Shown: piece by piece, positions 1 to 8,049 of the stretch
How positions within the stretch are numbered: the stretch's first letter is position 1
How the letters are laid out: every line of letters begins with the position of its first letter
Assembly (NCBI GenBank): GCA_026991065.1
Contig: JALXCG010000883.1
Span: forward strand, 1 to 9,683
DNA from: JALXCG01 sp026991065 [NCBI: Gemmatimonadota bacterium]
Lineage (GTDB): Bacteria; GCA-2686955
Direction: 5' to 3'
DNA length: 9,683 nucleotides
Program-made: the position numbers and the translations under genes
Notes under the pieces: model-generated
What the model was told of the DNA's origin: nothing
Databases searched by the model: none
The model's input: the letters and a program-made list of their open reading frames with translations, nothing else

Positions 1-87
1 GCGGCTCTTCGCCACGCCGGCGTCCAGGAGGTGCGCGCCGTCACAATCGCCTGGAGTACGCCCAAGCGGGATCAGAACTGGAAGTAG
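1..87 (+). CDS. C-terminal end of a ComF-like phosphoribosyltransferase (5' truncated by window)
   Basis: Frame 1 is open from the first base to a TAG at 85-87 and encodes 28 residues. The stretch 'ALRHAGVQEVRAVTIA' matches the usual last strand of ComF-family phosphoribosyltransferases, where an 'aLr.aGa..V.vvtlAr' segment follows the phosphate-binding loop. The phosphoribosyltransferase signature itself would lie upstream of the window. ComF proteins are linked to DNA uptake in competent species, but many homologues have no known role. The gene converges on the MBOAT gene and their ends overlap by 16 bp (72-87). Such overlap is unremarkable for convergent genes. The family call rests on a short tail, so another phosphoribosyltransferase is possible. 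That a real gene ends here is more likely than the exact name. Confidence 0.55.
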   Translation, partial: AALRHAGVQEVRAVTIAWSTPKRDQNWK

Positions 88-1451
88 AAGAACGGGCGCT
101 CCACCAAGCAGCGCGACACACTGAGCAGGAACATCGCCGTCAAGACAAGCGCCTCCAGGCGCCCATAGCGCCACTTCCAGTGCCACAGGTTGGGCATTCG
201 CCAAGCCTGCACAAAACAAGCGAGAACCACCCCGATCATGAACCAACTGGGATTATTCAGGAAACCGTTGCCCCCGGTTGCCGAGCGCAGGAATTCATGG
301 GTCATCTGCATATCGGCGGCACGAAAAAAGAACCCACCGAAAGTCCAGTAGAAGAAGAAGAGGAGCCGTTTGCCGGTGGCCGACGGAATCGAGATGCCGG
401 CTTGCCTGGACAAAACCTGCACAACAATCCCGATGCCCATAAACAGGCCCCATCCAACCATGTTCCAGTTGGCGCCATGCCACAGGCCCACAAAGAAATA
501 GACCACCAGAATATTGACGATCATCCGCCCGAGCCCCTTCCGAGACCCACCAAGCGGGATGTACAGATAGTCCCGCATCCAACGCCCCAGCGTGATGTGC
601 CAACGTCCCCAGGCTTCCGCCAATGAATACGCCGCAAAGGGTGAATTGAAGTTGATCGGGAAACGAATGCCAAGCATCAGGCCCAGCCCCACCGCCATAT
701 CCGAATAACTGGAAAAGTCGAAATAGAGCCAGAAAGTCCAGCCGATGAACGACGGCCAGAACTGTATCGCACTCGCACCGATCCAGGAGTTCGGGTCAAC
801 CCGCGCCAGCAGGAGCCAGTCCGCAATACACAGTTTCTTGAAGAGTCCAACAATAAAGAAATTGAGCCCAAGCGCCAACATGCGCGGATCCGGCCGTCGA
901 GGCAGACGATCAAATTGCTCTCCAACTTCGGTCCAGCGCACAATCGGACCTGCGACGAGCTGCGGGAATAGACTCACATAGGTCAGGAACTCCAAAGGGG
1001 AAGATGCAGGAACCGCCTTGCGGCGAAACACGTCGATGGTATAGCTCATCGACTGAAACGTATAAAAGGAGATGCCGACCGGCAGGAGGATGTGCAGGAT
1101 GGGTGCCACGGGAGAAAACCCACACATCGAACAAAGACGATTGAGCGAGTCGGCAAAGAAGTCCCAATACTTGAAAAACCCCAAGACCGAGAGATTCACC
1201 GCAACCGAAAACGTCAGCCAGGATTTGCGTGTTCGTTCGGTTCTCGCAGTGAAAATCTGCTTCGCGGCGACATAGTCAACCGCTGAAGAGAGAAGGAGCA
1301 AACCGCAAAACCGATAGTCCCAATAGCCGTAGAAAAAGTAGCTCGCAATGAGCAACACAACCAACTTGCGCTTCCGTGTCGGCTGGCCCCAGTACAGAAT
1401 CATGACGATGGGGAAGAAAAGAAAAAGAAACGGAAACGACTGAAAAAGCAC
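72..1451 (-). CDS. MBOAT family O-acyltransferase (AlgI/DltB-like)
   Basis: This 459-residue polytopic inner-membrane protein has the hallmarks of the AlgI/DltB branch of MBOAT enzymes, which pass an acyl group (often acetyl) from the cytoplasm to a periplasmic acceptor. Visible motifs, in order, are an N-terminal 'MLFQSFPFLFLFFP', 'GISFYTFQSMSYTIDVFR' (127-143), 'FPQLVAGPI' (162-170), 'YFDFSSYSDMA' (243-253), 'WGRWHITLGRWMRDYLYIPLGG' (281-302, with H285) and 'GLWHGANW' (322-329). H325 in the last motif is the conserved catalytic histidine. The length is usual for the family, and the C-terminal 'FFYFQF' is also typical. The start is GTG at 1451, preceded by GGGGAG; its first base is the last base of the upstream gene's TAG. 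The acceptor is not shown by sequence: alginate, cellulose, another exopolysaccharide or a wall polymer are all possible. No alginate biosynthesis genes are in view, so algI is not assigned. Confidence 0.93.
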   Translation of the reverse strand: MLFQSFPFLFLFFPIVMILYWGQPTRKRKLVVLLIASYFFYGYWDYRFCGLLLLSSAVDYVAAKQIFTARTERTRKSWLTFSVAVNLSVLGFFKYWDFFADSLNRLCSMCGFSPVAPILHILLPVGISFYTFQSMSYTIDVFRRKAVPASSPLEFLTYVSLFPQLVAGPIVRWTEVGEQFDRLPRRPDPRMLALGLNFFIVGLFKKLCIADWLLLARVDPNSWIGASAIQFWPSFIGWTFWLYFDFSSYSDMAVGLGLMLGIRFPINFNSPFAAYSLAEAWGRWHITLGRWMRDYLYIPLGGSRKGLGRMIVNILVVYFFVGLWHGANWNMVGWGLFMGIGIVVQVLSRQAGISIPSATGKRLLFFFYWTFGGFFFRAADMQMTHEFLRSATGGNGFLNNPSWFMIGVVLACFVQAWRMPNLWHWKWRYGRLEALVLTAMFLLSVSRCLVERPFFYFQF

Positions 1452-2533
1452 TAACCATTCTCCCCGGAGCTACAGGCCCAGAGTTCCTGAGCCACTTGAT
1501 GCCCGGTAGCCAACCCAGGGTGATGCAGATCCTCGAAATCGTCCCAATCATAAGGCAGTGAATCAATGTCGCAATAGGTGATGCCGTCCGTGCACAACTG
1601 ACGGGTAATCCTCACCGCCTCCCGGCGGACTGCGGCGGCCCCCGTATCCCGCAGGCTGGCGCGGAGATCCGGGTGAACGACAGTCACGAAAGCAACTACC
1701 TTGATTTCATGTTTGCGACAATAGTCGAATAGAAATCTCAGACTGGAAACATTTTCCGGTTGTACTTCGGTTCGATTCCGATAGAACCACTGCCGGTCCT
1801 CTTTGATCATCTCCGCGGATTGCCCTCGGGGTCTCCCTCTGGGGTTTACATCAAAACCGTCTGCCCGCCAGTCTCGAGGATCGGTGATCGGACTGAATCC
1901 AAGGCTTTGCGCGGAGTCGTTCAAGCCAAGCCCGCGCTCGATCCAGTGGCGTATTTCCGCAGCCAACATCCGGGCGGCAAGCATAACCTGGTGCCCCGAC
2001 CAGAGCAGCCGCCGACTCCGCCAATAGTCACGGTATGGGTGCTCGAGATGCCGCCGCAAGACCGGCACATGGACCGCATCATCGTGCCTGATCAGCGGTG
2101 CCACATAGGCCCCGGGGTCGATGCCGATGAGCAAAAGCCGAATTGGATACCCCAACTCATCAACCGCGTAACGAGTAAGCGCAATCCAATCCTTGAAAGA
2201 TCCATTGGACACGCTGGCATTGAACGCACTCATACCGAAATTCGCTTCGACGTCCACGGGGTCGATGGTCCGCACCCAAGACGAGCCCAGGATCAGCACC
2301 TCTGGAGGAGGTGTTGCGGCGGCCAACAGATCAGCTTTGAGGCGTCGCGGCTCAATGCGCGAAGTGAGGGAAAATGGCGACCCGTAAAGGTCCAATGGAT
2401 CCACCACGTAAGTCAGTACCGCGGGCGCCAGGAGTGCCGTGAAGATCAAGCTGAGAAGCAGACGAAAAAAGCGCCTCGCATGTTCCGGCGAGGCACACAT
2501 CAAGTCATCTAGCTGGGGATCTGCTTGGGCCAT
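1451..2533 (-). CDS. Membrane-anchored SGNH-hydrolase-like protein, probable MBOAT partner
   Basis: This 360-residue protein has one N-terminal membrane segment (about residues 22-44, 'FFRLLLSLIFTALLAPAVL') followed by a soluble, presumably periplasmic domain. 'VLILGSSWVR' (79-88) sits where SGNH enzymes carry block I; the usual GDS is GSS here, with Ser84 or Ser85 as candidate nucleophile. Near the end, 'EDLHHPG' contains D335-x-x-H338, matching the block V Asp-x-x-His. Together they give a plausible Ser-Asp-His set, as in AlgJ/AlgX/DltD-like partners that take the acyl group from an MBOAT protein and transfer it. Its TAG stop shares a base with the MBOAT GTG start, which supports joint function. 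I chose ATG 2533; an in-frame TTG at 2557 would add eight residues and has no clear ribosome-binding site. Neither start has a strong Shine-Dalgarno. The family is inferred from motifs and context, since overall similarity could not be tested. Confidence 0.78.
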   Translation of the reverse strand: MAQADPQLDDLMCASPEHARRFFRLLLSLIFTALLAPAVLTYVVDPLDLYGSPFSLTSRIEPRRLKADLLAAATPPPEVLILGSSWVRTIDPVDVEANFGMSAFNASVSNGSFKDWIALTRYAVDELGYPIRLLLIGIDPGAYVAPLIRHDDAVHVPVLRRHLEHPYRDYWRSRRLLWSGHQVMLAARMLAAEIRHWIERGLGLNDSAQSLGFSPITDPRDWRADGFDVNPRGRPRGQSAEMIKEDRQWFYRNRTEVQPENVSSLRFLFDYCRKHEIKVVAFVTVVHPDLRASLRDTGAAAVRREAVRITRQLCTDGITYCDIDSLPYDWDDFEDLHHPGLATGHQVAQELWACSSGENG

Positions 2534-2567
2534 GGTGGAAAACGAACAACCGCACAAAAGAAGCCGA

Positions 2568-2582
2568 CCGACGAATCGTCGG
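2568..2582. other. Small perfect inverted repeat upstream of the SGNH gene
   Basis: CCGACG-AAT-CGTCGG is a perfect 6-bp inverted repeat with a 3-nt centre, 35 bp upstream of the ATG of the SGNH-like gene. On the minus strand a TAGTAT hexamer (plus positions 2583-2588) lies immediately upstream and could be a -10 element, which would put the repeat at the transcription start. No convincing -35 box is seen. It could be an operator or a leader hairpin, or chance in GC-rich DNA. The rest of the 2534-2696 spacer shows no gene. Confidence 0.2.
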
Positions 2583-2696
2583 ATACTAGCTCAGTTGCCC
2601 AACCGCGGCCAGCCCGGTTTTCCCCCGGCCTCTCCCTGCGGCGCAGCAGATCGGTTGGCTACTGGCGTCGGCGCTCCTTCCATGGGTCCGGTCGTG

Positions 2697-4088
2697 CTAC
2701 TGCGCCCAGTTGCTCTGTTCCCCACCGAAAGCGCCCACGTCATTTCGAACGGTTCCCTGGGCCAAGCCTCCGGCATCGTTGAACGCGGGGTCAGGATGCC
2801 CCTTGTCAACAGCTGGCGAGTCAGCTTGCAATGCGAATCCCTCTATCCGACTGAACACCTGCTCGCGAATCGTCGCCGGCACCAGCACCGAGTCAGGAAT
2901 ATCCGCCGCGGTGGGTTCATCTACAAAAAGCGGATCCAGTCCGATCAAATTGGTTTCATCAAGAGCGATGTTAGCCACCTTGGTGACTTCCGGGAAAAAG
3001 TTATAGAGTGCGGACATCCTCATCCCCGGGATGCCGTGCTCGGTATAGAAAAGGTCCCAGTCCGGCGTCGTGTCGTTGCTAGTCAACCCGTTGCGCCGGA
3101 ACAAGTTATTGAAGACGTTGACATTGGTTGGAACGCCTTCGCAATTGTCAGGGCCGAAAATGATTTCGACTGGATTGACCTTGGTCCCGGCGGCATCATT
3201 GGCGACCACGAGATTGTTCCGAATCTCCAACGGCGCACCTTCCCCCGCACCGCCAACTATGATTCCGTAGCCGTCGGTATCCACCACACCCGGCAGAACA
3301 CCCTTTAATGTACGCGCGACCACGTTGTTCTCAAAAACCACATTGCTGGCCAGTTGAAAGTGAACCCCTATGCCGTGGTTGGCCAGGTAGACGTTGTGCA
3401 CGAAATCCATGTCGCGGGCGTCAGTGGTGTGAACCCCTTCATCTCCGCTGTAGCCGATGAAACTATTCATCATCCACCCGCTGACTCGCCAGAGGTTCAT
3501 TCCGTCGTCACCACTTTCGACGATTGTGCAGCGGTCCATATAGAGAGCGGACAACGAAGTCCCGAGTAGATCCCAGCCAACGGCTCCCCAGTGCCCATCA
3601 CAGCCATACGCACCGGTCCGCGAACCAATCGCCACACCGTACTGGCAGCGTTGGATGGTCAGGTCGGTCAAATGAAGAGAGACCAGAACCTCGTCGCCGG
3701 CGTAATCCCACGACTTCGAGCGTACTCCATAGCGCGCCAGATTCGCCCCGTCAAAATCGATGGATTCCACCGTGACATCGATGGGCAGATTGGCCTGATT
3801 CTCTACCTTAAACATGATCGCGTGTTCATCAACGCCGATGATCAGCGGACGCGGTTTTCCCGGCTCTCCCATTACAGTCAAGCGCGATACGAGGGAAGAA
3901 GAGACCACAAGCTTCTCGGCGTAGGGCCCCCCACTGCCGTCAACCAGCACAGTGTCCCCGCTCGCCGCGGCATCGATCCCCTGCTGAATCGTGGCATGAG
4001 TTGCGGGCACGTGAATCACAGCTCCCTGCGCTGACGGCAAGATGAGACCCAGCGAACTCGCTAGCAGAAAAATACGACCGAGAGACAT
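2697..4088 (-). CDS. Secreted right-handed parallel beta-helix repeat protein
   Basis: A 463-residue exported protein from ATG 4088. The N-terminus 'MSLGRIFLLASSLGLILPSAQGA' is a typical Sec signal peptide, with cleavage likely after AQG. It is followed by 'VIHVPATHATIQQGIDAAASGDTVLV', the common entry to a parallel beta-helix (pectate-lyase-like) domain. The body has repeated short beta-strand units with Asn/Asp turns and many 'N.V' coils ('VVFENNVVARTL', 'LEIRNNLVVAND', 'VNVFNNLFRRNG'). The end, 'LQADSPAVDKGHPDP..GTVRNDVGAFGG', is the usual closing motif. Such proteins bind or cleave polysaccharides or act as surface adhesins; I see no catalytic motif I can name and no C-terminal sorting domain. 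ATG 4088 has AGGA nine bases upstream and gives a compact signal peptide. A GTG at 4136, with GAGGAG nine bases upstream, is a real alternative and adds 16 residues. It is first in a minus-strand group with the SGNH and MBOAT genes, which suggests a glycan substrate. Confidence 0.85.
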   Translation of the reverse strand: MSLGRIFLLASSLGLILPSAQGAVIHVPATHATIQQGIDAAASGDTVLVDGSGGPYAEKLVVSSSLVSRLTVMGEPGKPRPLIIGVDEHAIMFKVENQANLPIDVTVESIDFDGANLARYGVRSKSWDYAGDEVLVSLHLTDLTIQRCQYGVAIGSRTGAYGCDGHWGAVGWDLLGTSLSALYMDRCTIVESGDDGMNLWRVSGWMMNSFIGYSGDEGVHTTDARDMDFVHNVYLANHGIGVHFQLASNVVFENNVVARTLKGVLPGVVDTDGYGIIVGGAGEGAPLEIRNNLVVANDAAGTKVNPVEIIFGPDNCEGVPTNVNVFNNLFRRNGLTSNDTTPDWDLFYTEHGIPGMRMSALYNFFPEVTKVANIALDETNLIGLDPLFVDEPTAADIPDSVLVPATIREQVFSRIEGFALQADSPAVDKGHPDPAFNDAGGLAQGTVRNDVGAFGGEQSNWAQ

Positions 4089-4136
4089 GAGAGATAATCC
4101 TGGCATGGCGCGTGAACGGGGAGGGCAGACACTCAC

Positions 4137-4432
4137 TGCGCAGCACTCCTCATAGGAGCTGTCCCCGAAAGGGAAGTCTATGTCAAATCACAATATCTTT
4201 CATGTTCACCCCAAGAAATCGTGAATTCAACCCAAAACCACTCTGAATTCGCTCTTCCCGCCTCGCGGCCACTGCCGGATGGGCAAACACCGGTCAAGTT
4301 TTTTGGGTGTTCGACGATTTTCCGAGACAGGATCACCTGGTTCGGGGCTATCCTCTTTTAAAATTTCGTGTTCGCCGTCTGAATCCAATACAATGCATTG
4401 ATCCGTTTCTCTCCTCCAAGGAAAAATCGAGC
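4137..4432. other. Divergent intergenic region between beta-helix and hydrolase genes
   Basis: About 296 bp separate the GTG 4136 of the minus-strand gene from the preferred GTG 4433 of the plus-strand gene, and should carry promoters for both. The part from about 4170 to 4250 is AT-richer than its surroundings and contains two GAATTC copies (4213 and 4235 areas). An inverted repeat AACACC (4286-4291) / GGTGTT (4306-4311) flanks a T-rich loop. CTCCT-CAT-AGGAG (4146-4158) is a short perfect hairpin covering the GAGGAG that would serve the GTG 4136 start. TAAAAT near 4357 is a possible -10 for the hydrolase gene, but no good -35 goes with it. No gene is supported here. Confidence 0.4.
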
Positions 4433-5389
4433 GTGCCCTTTCTGGCCAGGATAACCTTGCTCGCACAATCGCCACAGCTCCGTGGAACCTTGTTGACACT
4501 GCTGGTCACCCTCACGGCGCTGACCTCTTCAGCCAATGCCGATGGTTGGGAGCCATGGGGATCGTCACTTCGTTATGCCGAGGGCATCATCGGTGACGTG
4601 TCCGGCTACGACCCTGTGCATTTCATCGCCTACGCGCCGGCCGCCTCGGGCCACTTCGACGCAGTCCTCTTTCTTCACGGCTACGACAAAACCGACGAGG
4701 AGTGGGCGTACCACCAAATAGATTTGGCGCGCCAAGGCTGGTTCACCGTCGCCATCAACTACCACATCGATGAGTATCTCGGCATCCAGCACATCGAAGT
4801 GCTGCGCGCAATTCAGCGCATGCTTGCCTACCCCGAAGTAGCCACGCTCTCGCTCTGTGGAGCCAGTTGGGGAGGCAAGGTGGCATTGGAAGTCACCGCG
4901 GCGCATCCCGAGTTGCCGATTGCCAACCTGTTTCTTCTCTATCCATTTTTCCCAAACACCTCCGACGAGGAGTTCGCGAGTCTGCACAGCTCCGTGATCA
5001 CCCTCGTCGGTGAAACCGATCCCTTCGTAGATTCCGCCAAGTGGATCGACCTGAAGATCACTGAAAACAACAACCAGATATACCACACGCTCCATCTCTA
5101 CTCCCGTACTGACTTTGGTAGAGACGCCCGGCACGGCTACTTCTTCGCCCGAACCCCCAGCGATTTCAACGAAGTTGCGGTCGACTCCTGGGTGCGTGGC
5201 GTCGGGTTGATGCTGCTGAACCTCCATCGCCTGTCCGACTCTCCGGAATGGGTCGATGATCCCCGCACGCTGCATGCCGAAGATGCTCTGGACATGAGCG
5301 ATCGAGTCTGGCCCGATCTGCGGCACGACTGGGGAACACGTGCGCCCGACATGGGCCATTCCTTACCATTGCTGCGCGCCCCCCGCTGA
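4433..5389 (+). CDS. Exported alpha/beta hydrolase (dienelactone hydrolase/esterase-like)
   Basis: A 318-residue protein with an alpha/beta hydrolase fold. From GTG 4433 it begins with basic residues and a hydrophobic run 'TLLTLLVTLTALTSSANA' ending at a likely signal-peptidase site near residue 36, so it is probably exported. Oxyanion-region 'VLFLHGYD' (78-85), nucleophile elbow 'CGASWGG' with Ser145, acid 'VGETDPF' with Asp196 and 'ARHGYF' with His234 make a complete triad in the right order. The shape resembles dienelactone hydrolase and acyl-esterase relatives; the substrate is unknown. About 55 residues follow the fold with no recognised domain. An ATG at 4307 in the same frame would put 42 polar residues before the signal sequence, which is unlikely. 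GTG 4433 has AAGGA ten bases upstream. Being divergent from the beta-helix/SGNH/MBOAT group, it may act on the same acylated glycan, but that is inference. Confidence 0.82.
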   Translation: MPFLARITLLAQSPQLRGTLLTLLVTLTALTSSANADGWEPWGSSLRYAEGIIGDVSGYDPVHFIAYAPAASGHFDAVLFLHGYDKTDEEWAYHQIDLARQGWFTVAINYHIDEYLGIQHIEVLRAIQRMLAYPEVATLSLCGASWGGKVALEVTAAHPELPIANLFLLYPFFPNTSDEEFASLHSSVITLVGETDPFVDSAKWIDLKITENNNQIYHTLHLYSRTDFGRDARHGYFFARTPSDFNEVAVDSWVRGVGLMLLNLHRLSDSPEWVDDPRTLHAEDALDMSDRVWPDLRHDWGTRAPDMGHSLPLLRAPR

Positions 5390-6735
<1,346 letters not shown>

Positions 6736-6743
6736 ACAGTGCC

Positions 6744-6768
6744 CCGGGTGGCGCGCAGCGCCGCCCGG
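6744..6768 (+). promoter_or_regulatory. Strong intercistronic GC hairpin between gap and pgk
   Basis: CCGGGTGGCGC (6744-6754) and GCGCCGCCCGG (6758-6768) form an 11-bp stem with one G-U pair and a GCA loop, starting eight bases after the gap stop. No T-run follows (CTGCTTGCCTGAATC), so it is not a classical intrinsic terminator. A second GC inverted repeat, GGGCGC-CC-GCGCCC (6795-6808), lies further on in the same 102-bp spacer, before the pgk ribosome-binding site. Likely roles are partial attenuation, protection of the gap 3' end from exonucleases, or an RNA-processing site. The structure is seen directly; the role is inference. Confidence 0.5.
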
Positions 6769-6837
6769 CTGCTTGCCTGAATCTTCTCTTCCGAGGGCGC
6801 CCGCGCCCCACGCTTAGATCGCTTGCCGGGAGGCTCC

Positions 6838-8037
6838 ATGGCCCGCAAAAAAAGCATTCGCGATATTCAAGTCGACGGGCATCGAGTGCTGGTCCGCGTG
6901 GATTTCAACGTCCCCCTGCGTGACGGAGTCATCACCGATGACACCCGCATTCGCGGCGCCCTTCCCACGATTCGTGCCCTTCTCGACGCCGGCGGGAGGG
7001 TCATTCTGGCCTCGCACCTCGGTCGCCCGAAGGGGCAGGTCGTTCCCTCTATGAGTCTCCGCCCGGTCGCCGCACACCTGGAGAAACTACTCGGCTGTCC
7101 AGTCCGGTTCGCCGCCGACTGCATCGGCGCCGATGCCGAAGCAGCCGCCGACGCCCTCGGCAAGGGCGAGGTTCTCCTGCTGGAAAACGTTCGTTTCCAC
7201 AGCGAAGAGACTGCCAACGACCCGGCTTTCGCCGCTGCCCTGGCACGGCTGGCCGATCTCTATGTCAACGATGCGTTTGGCACCGCTCATCGCGCCCACG
7301 CTTCAACCCAAGGCGTCACATCTCATCTCTCCCCTTGTGTCTCCGGCCTCCTGATGGAAAAAGAACTGAAGTACCTATTGGAGGCCATGGAAGCCCCTCG
7401 AAAGCCTTTCGTCGTGGTCCTGGGAGGCGCCAAGATCAGCGGCAAGATCGAGGTTCTGGAGAACCTGGTCGGGCGTGCGGATGCGATTCTTGTGGGTGGC
7501 GGAATGGTCTTCACTTTCCTGCAGGCCCAGGGGCTTTCGGTGGGCGATTCGCTGGTCGAGGCGGATCGCATCGAGACCGCCAAAACAGTCCTCCAGGCCG
7601 CCCGGGCTGCCGGCTCTCGGCTGGTTTTGCCGAGCGACTTCGTGATTGCCGACCGTTTCGCGCCGGATGCAGCAACACGCATCATTGAGGCGGAGCAGGG
7701 AATCGAGGCGGGCTGGATGGGGTTGGACATCGGCCCCAAAAGTATCGAACGGTTCACTGCCGAGATCGCAGGCGCCAATACGATCGTCTGGAACGGTCCA
7801 ATGGGTGTATTCGAGATGGAAGCGTTTCGCCGTGGTACACTGGCACTCGCCAACGCCATTGCCGAGGCCACCGATCGTGGTGCCACGAGCATTGTCGGGG
7901 GTGGGGATTCGGTCGCGGCGGTCAACCTGGCACAACTTGCCTCCCGCATGACCCATGTATCGACGGGCGGAGGAGCTTCGCTCGAACTTCTGGAAGGCAA
8001 AACTCTACCCGGCGTCGCCGCGCTCGACGACGCATAG
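6838..8037 (+). CDS. pgk: Phosphoglycerate kinase
   Basis: A complete 399-residue monomeric kinase that transfers phosphate from 1,3-bisphosphoglycerate to ADP, giving ATP and 3-phosphoglycerate. N-terminal substrate-domain motifs are 'VLVRVDFNVPL' (17-27), 'DDTRIRGALPT' (34-44, basic Arg37), 'SHLGRPKG' (59-66, His60) and 'LLENVRFHSEE' (114-124, Arg119). Further motifs are 'NDAFGTAHRAHAST' (144-157) and 'VLGGAKISGKIEVLENL' (194-210). The nucleotide-domain motifs are 'ILVGGGM', 'IVWNGPMGVFE' (316-326), the Gly-rich 'IVGGGDSVAAV' (352-362) and 'STGGGASLELLEGKTLPGV'. ATG 6838 has GGGAGG four bases upstream; a TTG at 6823 would add five residues with no support. It lies 102 bp after gap and only 12 bp before tpiA, so pgk and tpiA are surely cotranscribed. 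Confidence 0.98.
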   Translation: MARKKSIRDIQVDGHRVLVRVDFNVPLRDGVITDDTRIRGALPTIRALLDAGGRVILASHLGRPKGQVVPSMSLRPVAAHLEKLLGCPVRFAADCIGADAEAAADALGKGEVLLLENVRFHSEETANDPAFAAALARLADLYVNDAFGTAHRAHASTQGVTSHLSPCVSGLLMEKELKYLLEAMEAPRKPFVVVLGGAKISGKIEVLENLVGRADAILVGGGMVFTFLQAQGLSVGDSLVEADRIETAKTVLQAARAAGSRLVLPSDFVIADRFAPDAATRIIEAEQGIEAGWMGLDIGPKSIERFTAEIAGANTIVWNGPMGVFEMEAFRRGTLALANAIAEATDRGATSIVGGGDSVAAVNLAQLASRMTHVSTGGGASLELLEGKTLPGVAALDDA

Positions 8038-8049
8038 CAGGCTATTATC

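Noticed and set aside
1760-2512. Plus-strand open frame of 250 codons opposite the SGNH-like gene
   Set aside because: The composition is that of an antisense shadow and there are no motifs, whereas the minus strand shows a membrane anchor and SGNH motifs.
2439-3308. Plus-strand open frame of 289 codons opposite the beta-helix gene
   Set aside because: It spans two minus-strand genes and their spacer, has no family motif, and lies opposite a frame with a clear signal peptide and beta-helix pattern.
4307-4432. ATG 4307 as start of the alpha/beta hydrolase
   Set aside because: It would put 42 charged residues before the signal sequence. GTG 4433 has AAGGA upstream and gives a normal signal peptide.
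4565-5359. Minus-strand open frame of 264 codons opposite the alpha/beta hydrolase
   Set aside because: The plus strand has a full catalytic triad and signal peptide; the minus-strand product has no recognisable features.
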